The position numbers and the translations under genes were made by a program. The notes beneath the pieces were generated by a model. That model worked only from the letters and a program-made list of their open reading frames with translations, did no database searches and had not been told where the DNA came from. A stretch of DNA of 54,861 nt from an uncultured bacterium. GTDB taxonomy: Bacteria > Patescibacteriota > Gracilibacteria > Absconditabacterales > Absconditicoccaceae. This document shows positions 44,929 through 54,861 of this stretch, in pieces. Position 1 is the stretch's first letter. Each line of letters starts with the position of its first letter. The stretch covers positions 1-54,861 of the forward strand of contig CAIVEC010000015.1 in the NCBI GenBank assembly GCA_903904875.1, in the 5' to 3' direction.

Positions 44929-46983
44929 ATGCATTTAAAAGAAAAAAAATTTCTCTATCTTGCAGAAGAACAGGTTTTCAATTTTGCTGAGGAAGTGCAG
45001 AACGGAATTAAGATAAAAATGTTCGTCGGATTCCAATCCAATAAATTTTTGGACTTCCAGAAGGATCTGCTTCAGGATTTTGTTGCAGAATTCAAGGATA
45101 AAATCAGCGATGAAAACTATGATGTCGATGAGGTAAAAAATAATTTCGAGATAGCTCTCCAAAACTTGAACGTAAAGCTCAAAGCATTTGCTGACAAAGT
45201 CCGTGATGTGGATTTTTTTGGCATCAAAGGATACATCCAACTCGTCATGGACAATATCCTTATGCTTTCCATGATCGGTGATGTGAGTGTGATGATATTC
45301 AGAGATGAAAAATTATATTATTCGCTCACTAATTCGCTTAACGACAAATGAAAGATAGATCTATTCTCTGATTTCGTGGAAGGGGATGTAGAAAGCAATG
45401 ATCAGATACTTTATGTGGGAACCAAAATCTCTGATGTATTCGATCATAGCGATTTCAAAGAAATGGAAAGCGTATTGAAATCAGAAGATACTCATTTGAT
45501 CAATTTTTTCCAAGAGCTTCTCAATGCAAGATTGGACAAAAAATCATTCGGATTTATCTTCCATTATCTCATTACCGGAGCAGCAGTAAAGACTCATGAA
45601 GAGTATATCAGCAAGATGAGTGAAAATTCGCTCTTTGGTAAAATCAAGAAGACATTACTAAAAAATAAATATCAAGCAACCGTTGCTGTTCTCAGTATTT
45701 TCATCTTGTTTATGCTGATCAACTTGCTTTCACAGGTATTGAAATCAAATGCTGATACGTTTGTGACCTCTGATGGAACAACCGTTGATCTTACGATAGA
45801 AGATATCAAAAAGGATCTCTTCACGTTCCAAGGCATGGACCCGACCTCTGAAGAGAAATCCATCAAATACAATGAAATACTTGCAAAACTTGATGTGCTT
45901 CAAAGTAAAGGAAGATGGCTTGAAGATGTGGCGCAATTCAGAAAATTATTACAATCAGAATATTATAAAGGATTTAATATCGTCTATGTAAGCAGCTTGA
46001 CGAAATTCGATGATGCCACGCTTGGCAAGAAGACAAAAATTTTGACGTTCAATACTTCAGAGACTTCACAGCTCGGTGATATCCAATGACTCTATGTCTG
46101 GAGAAATATGATTGTTGAGGGAAGTAAGTCTGCACTCGTAGGAGCGCTTGATGATAATATGAGAGGATCATTGATCACCTACAATCTTCCTTCAACGGAT
46201 ACCATGAAGGGATGTAACCTTAACTTATTGAAAGACGGACTCTATTGTTTCACTAATAATTCAAATATCTATTCTATCAATAAAGAATGAGCTCAACCAG
46301 TGACTACTACTGATACTGAACCGTTCTCAAAGAATATCGCTAGCGTGGTCACCTACGGAAAGGCGAATCTCTATGTTTTCGAGAATAATGTCAGCGCTGC
46401 AGGCAATACGACATTAGTTACAAGATACCGCAATACCTTGTGATCACAAACCATCTATCAAGGAGGACAAAAATATTATCTGGGTGCAAATATGACATGA
46501 TTTTCTTTCTGATCCGGATTCGCTGATTTCGCTATCGATGGATCATTCTTGGCGTGGAATGAAGGTAAACTCTATCAATTCCGAAGAAACCCTCCGACAG
46601 CATTTACTCTTGATGTCCGTGAGATCAAATTGCTTGGATGAGACAAAAAAACATTACAATATTCCAATGATGTGAAAGTGATCAGTTCTATAAATTCAAA
46701 ATATGTATATCTTTTTGATAGAATAAATCAGACCTTCACTATCTATGATTCTCGTCCAGCAAAAAGTGCTGATCAATATAACTACAACTATGGTCTCTAC
46801 TATGTCTTTATGTTCAAATTTGATCTGGGCGCTACTAATAGAGTCATCGATATCGATATACCTGATCCTAGCTGAAATAGACCGGAAATGTATATCTTAT
46901 CATCCGATGGAATAAATAAAATCGCTTTATATGAATTTATCGATAGTATTACGGACAATAAAGTGCTCAAACAACTTAATTAG
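44929..46983 (+). CDS. Large single-TM protein, possible degenerate PP2C-like N-domain and C-terminal propeller-like region
   Basis: MLSMIGDVSVMIFRDEKLYYSLTN...GDVESNDQILYVGTKISDVF; TM ATVAVLSIFILFMLINLL; repetitive beta-rich C-terminus. Confidence 0.6.
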
Positions 46984-46985
46984 AC

Positions 46986-47047
46986 AAAAGTATCGAGTAT
47001 CAAGTATCAATTCTTGCTACTTATGTCTTGATACTTACTACTTAATT
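46986..47047. repeat. Word-repeat element (GTATCGAGTATCAAGTATCAA...TTGATACTTACTACTTAATT)
   Basis: Repeated GTATCAA words with opposed arms in the gap between 44929-46983 and alaS N-half. Confidence 0.65.
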
Positions 47048-47073
47048 TCGTTTAGAAAATAAGCTTGAGAACT

Positions 47074-48654
47074 ATGAAAAAAATATCATCGAAACAGCTC
47101 AGGGACCATTGGAACAGATTTCGAATAACTAAGAAACACATATATCTCCCAGAAAGCTCACTGATCGGCGGCAAGGAAAGCACCGCTATGTTCACTATTG
47201 CGGGAATGCAACAAATTATCCCATATCTTTTCGGTAAAGAGCATCCGCTCGGAAAAAGATTATTCAATATCCAGAAATGTGTCAGAACGGTTGATATCGA
47301 TGAAGTCGGTGATGCAAGCCACTGTACTTTTTTTGAAATGATGGGAAATCGATCACTTGGCGATTACTTCAAAAAAGAAGCGGTTCAGCGAAGTCGGGAA
47401 TTTCTTGTCGATGTACTCTGATTCGATCCAAAAAAATTGGCAGTAACGGTCTTTGAATGAGATAAGGATACATCGAGAGATGAGGAAACAACGTGATATC
47501 GGAAAACTGTAGGAATACCTGAAGATAAAATCGCCTATATGCCGGCAGAAAATAATCGACGAAGTCCTGGACCGGTCTGACCTTGCGGACCTGATACCGA
47601 AATATTCTATCGAGTAGGGAAAGCTAAACTTCCTCCCAAGGATTCTAATCCGAAAACCGATGAAGATAATCGGCTTGAAGTCCGGAATAACGTCTTTATG
47701 GAGTTTTATCGTGATGAAAAAGGCAGGCTGACAAAATTAAAAAATAAGAATGTCGATACCGGAATGGGATTCGAAAGGATGTCGAAAATCTTGCAGGGAA
47801 AGGAAACAGTTTTTGATACTGACATCTTTGCTCCATTGATCGCTTTGATTGAAACAACGCTTGATATACATTACAAAGGCAATGAAAGAAGATGCAGAAT
47901 CATCGCTGATCATATCAGGACAGCTTTTTTCCTTATCTCTCATGATATTGTTCCTTCCAATGAGGGGAGAGGATATGTTCTCAGAAGATTGATCAGAAGG
48001 ATGTATTATAATTTCATGCTTTTGAAACCGGTTGCTGAAGAGGTGTTTGATTCCTTTGTAACCACCATCGTTACATTTGTTGATGCATTGATGGCAGCGA
48101 AAGCGAACACCAAAAGTATTAGCACAGTAGTGATCAAAGAAGCCCATCAGTTCCAGAAAACCATCACTCACGGACAGAAATTGCTTGATGAGCTTATCAT
48201 ATGAGCGAGCAAGAAGACTATTTCAGGAAAAGATATCTTCAAACTCTATGATACTTTCGGATTCCCATTGGAATTGACCAAGGAAATTGTTGAAGAACAC
48301 TGATTGTCGCTCGATGTGAAATGATTCGAAAAAGAGATGAAAGCACAACAGGAAAGATCCCGTGCATGATCCAAGGATATGTTCAAACAAGGAATAGATC
48401 GAGCAAGCTATCTGCAATGAATTCCACCTACGATTTTCGTTTGATACCAAACCTTGGAATCTGATGGTATGAAAGTATTGAAAGATTTCGAAATAGCTTG
48501 ACAAAGGATACTGGTATTCGATAAGACACCTTTTTACGCAGAAAGCGGAGGTCAGATATGAGATAGGGGAGTTGTAGAATTAGATGATGGCAAAGAGGTG
48601 AATGTAGTCCAGGTTCAGAAATATAATTGAATTTTCCTTCATTTTGTAGAATAG
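47074..48654 (+). CDS. alaS: Alanyl-tRNA synthetase N-terminal half (aminoacylation + tRNA-binding, ends in editing beta-barrel)
   Basis: [28 protein letters not shown]...[69 protein letters not shown]...DTGMGFERM...[17 protein letters not shown]...VQKYNGIFLHFVE* TAG. Confidence 0.9.
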
Positions 48655-48683
48655 ATTTATTTATCTATGTGATTATTTTTTTG

Positions 48684-49262
48684 ATGCAATATATTGTACC
48701 AAGATTTCCTTCTTCGTTTCCTTCAAAAGATAATCGTAAATGAACCTGTGGAATGTATACACTCAAAGCGATAATTGAATGATATACGGGAAGTCAGATC
48801 AATAATTATAGAAATTATGCTAGTGGTTGGATTAGTAGAAAATTTTGATATATGCTTCCTACTTGATTGACTAAAGTACTTAGACAATTATGATTATCAG
48901 CCAAAAGGATTCATTGCAGATGGATGAAAAAAGAAAAAAAAATCGAGGTTCTCAAATCTCTCTTACATAAATGACCTGTCATTCTCCTTATCTCTCATGC
49001 GTATAGCAGTACGAGGAATTTTTCTTTTCGTAGAGCATGTACCTTACAACATTATATCAGTTTACGGTGATATGATGATGAAAAACGTATCTTCTATGTC
49101 TATGATTCCAATACGGAAAAAGCTCACTACAAAGGTGATACGCTCCCGGTAGGGAATATCATCCTGGAATACGATAGATTGCTTCGATATCGGCGTCTTG
49201 GCGGTCGAGGGTTCTATAGAAATTTCGGTATAGCTGTGGATTATATCAACAAGCAGTATTAA
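48684..49262 (+). CDS. C39-like/papain-fold peptidase-like protein
   Basis: NRKGTCGMYTLKAIIEGYTG...HKGPVILLISHAYSSTRNFSFRRACTLQHYISLRGYDDEKRIFYVYDSN. Confidence 0.55.
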
Positions 49263-49318
49263 TTGACTTTTAATTATAAATATATATAAGATTTTCTCTT
49301 ATATATATTTTTTTGATA

Positions 49319-51007
49319 ATGGTGAATAGACAAGAGATAGCTGATATGGAAAAAAATCTTGATAATCTTAAAAATCAGATACTTTCAATAAATATGGATA
49401 TACATGATAATCCGGATATATTTCCCCAATTGAAGGAATACAGACAGAAGCTTTCTGATATAGTAAAATCATCAAAATCCTTATCAAAATTATCAATTTT
49501 ATCAAAAAATGAGCAAAAAGAACTTGATGTTATGCTAAGAACATTTTCTGCTGCCTTACAAAGTGTTGCATTAAATACTTTTATAAAATATAAAGAACAA
49601 TATGTCGCTGGTGTACATGTTGCTTTTGCCTTTATGATAAAATATCCTCAACTTTTTATTGAAAATTCTGATGAAAATATCTCTATCGTTTTGCATATTC
49701 GTGATATATTGCGGCACTTTCTTGCAGAGATCTATGCTTCTTCTTCTACTCCAGAAGTTTTCGCTGATTTATGTCAGAATAAATCTGTATTATCTCATGA
49801 ACAAACCCTATCTTTACTTACAACACTCATAGACAAAGTTATTTCTACTCTAATCAAGGAGATTCTAGATGATATAAGTGATCGGGATGATGAACAAAAG
49901 AAATCTTTTGTACAACAGGTAAGAACAAAATACCCCAATGCATCTAAAAATTTAAATTATATTCTGCTGAGTAAAAACAAACGAAATACCATCAAACAGG
50001 ATTTTCTTACTTCTTCTAAGAAAAGTCTTTGTCTTGTAATGCAGGAAAAATTTACTGAATTGAATGATGGAGATTTCCATGAAATCATACATTCCTTATC
50101 TGTATTGTTCATGTATTTTGGTTCTAATGAAGATGGAATAGACAAAATGTTTTCTAAATATGTATCTTTATTCTTGGAAGAACAATTCCAACAATCCGAT
50201 CATAAAAAAACTTCTAAGCTGGAAAAAAAAGTATCTGGAATACAACAAATGATTTCTTCTGAGTTGCTTGATTTACAAAGATCACCTACCAAATTAGAAG
50301 AATTGCCTCCTGGTTTAAAAGATGATATTGTACTTTATCTTAGCAAGAAGAAAATCAATGGGAATTATGAAAAACTCGTGGATGTCATAGAAAAAATCCT
50401 TCAGAAATTTTTGACGAAAAAGAAAAATATCAGAAAACAATGGTTCATAACAAAAATATCGTCATATAGTTGACCTTGCGTGGATGATGATTTTTTTGAT
50501 CTTCTGGCAAAGTATGGTGTTTCTTGCATTGATGAAACCAAATGATTGCAGGAAGAATTTTATGAAGAAGAAAATATTCCAGAATATCAGTGACCATCTC
50601 ATGCCAAACATCCACTTTCTGGTGAAAAAAATCAGATCCTTGATGCTTTACATGTTGTTGATACTCTTGAATGTTCGGACGGAGAATCCAGAAATATCTA
50701 TCTTATGAAAAAAATATGCTGATATACTGATATCTTTGAACAGCTTGGCTATACTTTTGATAACAAGGAAAAATTTATTGAAAGTACTGCTGAATATTGT
50801 TATTCCAATGATAGATTGGAAAAGGATATCAGAAGAGTCCTTTATGATATTATTGTCAAAAATAAATATGAACAACATAAAGATGGACGTGATTATTATG
50901 TTTTTTCCATGCCTAGATGATGGAGAATCATTTTATACAAAAAATGAGTCATTGGCACTATATGACCCCATGATTATTATGAAAAATTTCTCAAAAATAA
51001 TCTCTAG
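49319..51007 (+). CDS. Hypothetical protein (562 aa)
   Basis: ORF 49313-50473 continues through TGA to TAG at 51005-51007 as one frame; no motif recognised. Confidence 0.65.
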
Positions 51008-51459
51008 TCTATCTTATTGTATCTAGGGAAAAAGGTATATACTATCTTGTAGAAGGAGTCGATCACTTTATCGAGTCCTTTTTCCTGTTTGAGCATCCTT
51101 TCTGTTAATATTCATTCGAGCTTGAACATCTCCTGTTCCACTTGCTTGCCTGTTTCCTGGAATGATTTCCCTTCTCATGATTCGTTGAGCGTCCTGAATT
51201 TCCAAAATAGTTCATTATACACTTCAAAAAATCTTTTGAATAGCTGGCCTCATTTAGTCTTGTTCATGCCTTCTATCTTTTCGGAGATATAATCGTTGAT
51301 TATATGCTGGATATCTATTTTCTGCTCAGGAGAAATGCTTTTGAATATCGGACCGAACACTTCGTGTTTCTCTAAATCAGAAAAATACGGGATATATCAT
51401 TTCTTTTCTTCGATATTTGCTATGATGTTGGTAATCTGATCTACTTCGTTCTGGTTCAT
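51004..51459 (-). CDS. Hypothetical helical protein (151 aa)
   Basis: MNQNEVDQITNIIANIEEKKGYIPYFSDLEKHEVFGPIFKSISPEQKIDIQHIINDYISEKIEGMNKTKGGQLFKRFFEVYNELF; TGA=Gly frame to TAG. Confidence 0.65.
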
Positions 51460-51707
51460 CTGTTTTTGAGTCGTAATGTCTTAAAAAATCATAGGCTTAA
51501 TGTGGAAAGCAAAAATCATAGCGTCGGGATGATGGCATTGATCCGTGGTCTAGGGAATTTTGTGGTATAGAGAAATATCACTATGACCACGTATGTGAGT
51601 ATCGCAATGATTATTTTTCTTGCTCGGCTTGTCTCTCGTGCCTTGTCCGCTTCTACACGTTTATTTCTGGATTTGATCTCGTTGACTTGTTGCTGGATGG
51701 TCTGCAT
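51441..51707 (-). CDS. Small membrane protein (88 aa)
   Basis: MQTIQQQVNEIKSRNKRVEADKARETSRARKIIIAILTYVVIVIFLYTTKFPRPRINAIIPTLGFLLSTLSLGFF...; overlaps start of 51459 gene. Confidence 0.6.
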
Positions 51708-51812
51708 GGAATTTTTAGCAACTAAAATAATCCTCTATGGAGGACTTCTTGATGACTTCTTGATGACCATACTATACTAATTTTTCTGATCAATTTCAAT
51801 GGGAAATTGATA

Positions 51813-53477
51813 TTAACGGATGTCCGCTCATTCCAGATAGAATCATCCATTGAACGTATCTTTCCTGATTTTCCCTACCAATGCTACGGGTATCTCTCCA
51901 TGACGTGCGATAAGTTCTTCGACTTCATCTCATCTTCATCGGAACATAGTAGTGATCTTTTTTTTGCCGAACGTTCCATGGATTTTGAGATGACATTTGC
52001 CCTTTGTCCCTACTTTCTCTATTTTTTGAATGCTGACATTTTCTAGGAGGAATATCGGTTCTTCGTTCCCTTCGCCGAACGGTGCTAGTCTATCTATATT
52101 AGTAAGCGTAGCATTATTTCGTTCGTGTTCATAGATTTTTGTATCGACTTGAACTGATTTGATGAGATGGTCATCGCTGATGCATTGCTCGCAATAGTCG
52201 TTAAATTTCTGAATGAGTGTATCTAAATTCTCTAACTTGACGGTCAATCAGCCAGCTCATCTATGACCGCCGAATCTTACAAGCAGATCTCCTGCACTTT
52301 TGAGCATATCTATCACGCTAAAATAATCCGGTCACCTCAAACTTGCTACTCCTATCTGTCTTTCTTGATCGATTTTCATAATCATGGAAGGCTTGTTGTA
52401 TTTTTCCGTAATCCTTCCTGAAACTATACCGACGATTCATTCGTGAAACTCTTCGTGATATGCTATCAGTATTTTCTTTTCTAAGTCCAACATAGTTTCA
52501 GCTTCTTTGAACATCCTTTCTTGTATCTGTCTTCTTTCCGTATTTATTAATTCTAAATTATCAAGATAACCAACTTGTTTTTCCCCGGAATAGAGGAGCG
52601 CATACAGGCTGTCGTAGGGAGATCTGATCCTGCCTCCCGCATTGATCCTTGGTCAGATGATATATCATATATGATAGGTATCTATCGTTCATTTGATCTT
52701 CAGAAAATCCAGAAATCCTTTGAGGGAATCGGGCAAATGTTTACGGGAGTTCAAAAGCTCCAATCACTTTTTCACCATCATCCTATTCTCATTCACTAGA
52801 GGGACGACGTCGGCTACCGTTCAGATAGTCACGATAGGAAGGAAATAATTGAATATATGATTTTTCTCTTTTTGATCAAAGTTAGACTTTGTTAATAATG
52901 CGCAGATGAGCTTGAAGGTCACGCCTACGCCTGCTAATCCTTTGAAGGGATACTTAGGAGAAATTACGGGATTCACTACCGCTACGGCTTCAGGGATATC
53001 TTCCAAGTCTTGATGATGATCGGTTATTATTAATTCGATTCCTTGCTCTTTGGCGTAGATGGCTTCCTGCAATGACGCGATACCGTTATCTACGGTGATA
53101 ATCAGATTCACTCATTTCTTCTTGATATCGTCGACATGCTCTTTCTTGATTCCGTAGCCTTCTTTGATCCTATCGGGATATTGGATGCTGACATTCTTGT
53201 ATTTGAGGAATCTGGTGATGAATTCATACAGGATATAACTTGAGGTTATCCCATCAACGTCATAATCTCAGAAAATCATTATTTTCTCTTTGTTCTTCAC
53301 CGCAGTAATGATTCTCTCTACCGCCTTATCCATATCATTCAGTAAAAACGGGTCCAATCGGTAGTCGCTAAGTTTAGGATCCAAAAAAGAGCCAACGTCG
53401 TCGTTGATTCATCTTACGGCAAATAATCTAGTCAGCAGATCTTCGTCTGGATTGTCGTGTACTACGTGATAATTCAT
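51813..53477 (-). CDS. recJ: Single-stranded-DNA exonuclease RecJ
   Basis: IMIFGDYDVDGITSSYILYEF...VNLIITVDNGIASLQEA...ELIITDHHQDLEDIPEAVAVVNP...GLAGVGVTFKLI; C-term GGHAGAGG-type region. Confidence 0.92.
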
Positions 53478-53583
53478 ATTCGGATATATGTGAGAAGTTT
53501 GAAACAAATTTAGTGTGTGAGTATTGTAATATTTTATAGAACAAATACAAATAAAACTTTATTTTTTTTGACGCTTCGCTGGA

Positions 53584-53612
53584 CTTACTTTTGGCAATGC
53601 TCCAAAAGTAAG
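53584..53612. repeat. Perfect 11-bp hairpin CTTACTTTTGG-caatgct-CCAAAAGTAAG in a GC-richer spacer
   Basis: Inverted repeat read directly. Confidence 0.8.
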
Positions 53613-53826
53613 CAAAAACGCTTTCCAGATGCAAATCGACTGAACTGTCGTTTCAAACCGAATAGCTTACCATCTCACCTTCCGCCCCATCCCGGTAACC
53701 ACCGGGACGGGACCCGCTACGGTTCGTTCATATCGATTGCTTCGGATTCGGTGAGTGTCTGGTGTGCATCTGGCGTTGTATTTCAGATGATTTGATAATG
53801 ACTCAAGATTTTATGGATACAAAAAA

Positions 53827-53852
53827 ATCCCCGGAATACTCGGGGATGTAAT
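53827..53852. terminator. Terminator-like hairpin ATCCCCGG-aatact-CGGGGAT
   Basis: Inverted repeat flanked by A-run and T-rich sequence. Confidence 0.65.
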
Positions 53853-53878
53853 TTATTATTATGTTGATGTTGTTATTA

Positions 53879-54310
53879 TTATTCCAACATACCTGCTGTT
53901 TTCATTGCTTGGGTGAATCCGGAAAATTCTTTTTTGAGTATCTGTAATTTATTGTCTCGTTTTTCCTTTTCTTTTTTCACCATTTTCTTCATTTTTTCGA
54001 TTTTTTTCTGATTTATGAAGTACAATGCTTCTAAAGTGGTTTTACGTCCTCGCATATTTCTCCATCTACCTTTTTCTATCTGTTCTTTATTTATTTTGAC
54101 CATTTCGCAATCCGTTAACCAACAAATATCCTCGTCAAAATTTTTAACGTAATGAGATCCAGTCCAACCTGAGAGTATTTGGAATTTTCCACTGTTTTTT
54201 TCGTGAACTTTAACAATTTCTCGGATACCGTTAGAGACGAACTGACTCCCGCTTACTTCTACCAAAAAGATCTGATTGTCTTTTAGGTCTGAAAAATTTA
54301 TTTTTTTCAT
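53879..54310 (-). CDS. Hypothetical Lys-rich protein (143 aa)
   Basis: MKKINFSDLKDNQIFLVEVSGSQFVSNGIREIVKVHEKNSGKFQILSGWTGSHYVKNF... Confidence 0.55.
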   Translation of the reverse strand: MKKINFSDLKDNQIFLVEVSGSQFVSNGIREIVKVHEKNSGKFQILSGWTGSHYVKNFDEDICWLTDCEMVKINKEQIEKGRWRNMRGRKTTLEALYFINQKKIEKMKKMVKKEKEKRDNKLQILKKEFSGFTQAMKTAGMLE

Positions 54311-54439
54311 ATTTTTGTTTTTTTATGACTTTTATTTTGATTTATACTATACATATTATTCCCATTTTTGCAAGATTAAAAAAACACTCATGGACATACC
54401 ATCAGTGCTTTCCCCTTTTTATTGTATTTTATTTGTACA

Positions 54440-54664
54440 CAATTTTTTAACGAGAGAGCATCAGGATAGGCTTCATACAGCCTACAATAATAATCAACAG
54501 GGCTGACTATTGATGTAGATTTTATATAGGGCCCTGATACTCCCTCTGGGTCCATCTGATCTTATTGGGTATAAGATCTAGATAGTGTTTAAGGAGGAAA
54601 TACCTCCAACATAATTACCTATACCAAGGATGTGTAGTGAAGCCTTACGATAAGTAACTATGTT
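54440..54664 (-). ncRNA. Candidate structured ncRNA C
   Basis: Minus-strand promoter TTGCAT-16nt-TATAAT (54671-54698); +1-proximal AACATAGTTAC pairs with GTAATTATGTT; hairpins GGAGG/CCTCC, GATCTTAT/ATAAGATC, TAGGCT/AGCCTA. Confidence 0.5.
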
Positions 54665-54670
54665 ATCTTA

Positions 54671-54698
54671 ATTATACCCTGGATTTGTGGATATGCAA
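54671..54698 (-). promoter_or_regulatory. Sigma70-like promoter TTGCAT-16nt-TATAAT
   Basis: Perfect -10 on minus strand, same spacing as the promoters at 8180 and 8702. Confidence 0.65.
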
Positions 54699-54798
54699 AA
54701 GTTTGAGAGTATTGTTTGCATTTTTTACTCTTTTATAATTGACTTATATAATAATAATTACTGAATATATATTTATGAAGGGATTTGCTAACAAAAGG

Positions 54799-54861
54799 TT
54801 ATCTTCCTATCTTTTTCCGGTCTTCCTTGAACTCGTCTCCGTAATAGATTTCGAAGACAAA
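54799..54861 (-). CDS. 3' end of a CDS running off the window
   Basis: ...FVFEIYYGDEFKEDRKKIGR* in one frame to the edge. Confidence 0.3.
   Translation of the reverse strand, partial: FVFEIYYGDEFKEDRKKIGR

Noticed and set aside
53517-53795. 92-aa ORF after recJ
   Set aside because: Runs through hairpin-rich GC spacer; no RBS or domain; likely chance ORF
1-54861. Widespread apparent pseudogenes / frameshifted genes in the supplied ORF track
   Set aside because: Fragments lie in the same frame and are interrupted only by TGA; reading TGA as Gly restores complete proteins with conserved motifs
1-54861. UGA=Trp (code 4) as an alternative
   Set aside because: TGA positions fall on conserved Gly (Walker A, CGGTH, MSGGVDS), and TGG is used for Trp

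Overview
The 54.9 kb window is low-GC, gene-dense, and only makes sense if UGA is read as glycine (NCBI code 25, Absconditabacteria/SR1 or Gracilibacteria lineage). Joining the supplied ORF fragments across in-frame TGA gives about 50 intact genes. All the ends I checked are TAA or TAG, and the TGAs fall on conserved glycines (e.g. MnmA MSGGVDS, ABC Walker A and LSGGE, AlaRS CGGTH). Content: aminoacyl-tRNA synthetases (hisS, serS, glyS, an archaeal-type aspS, and alaS split into two genes about 20 kb apart), tRNA-Cys and tRNA-Thr, smpB, mnmA, a UvrD/PcrA helicase, recJ, xth, and a stand-alone DnaE-type PHP protein. There is also a large efflux region (RND plus adaptor, MacAB-like ABC system), a MgtA-like P-type ATPase, cell-wall enzymes (Amidase_2+SpoIID fusion, NlpC/P60, C39-like) and several lineage-specific membrane or secreted proteins. 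The most notable leads are: (1) the split AlaRS; (2) glyS with UGA as its second codon; (3) three candidate structured ncRNAs, each behind a near-consensus sigma70 promoter with a 16-nt spacer, two of them a related pair with a conserved closing stem; (4) a dispersed word-repeat element that also sits in frame inside the UvrD helicase gene; (5) a UGA-free deoxyhypusine-synthase-like gene that looks recently acquired. All calls come from reading the sequence by eye; no searches or folding were run.
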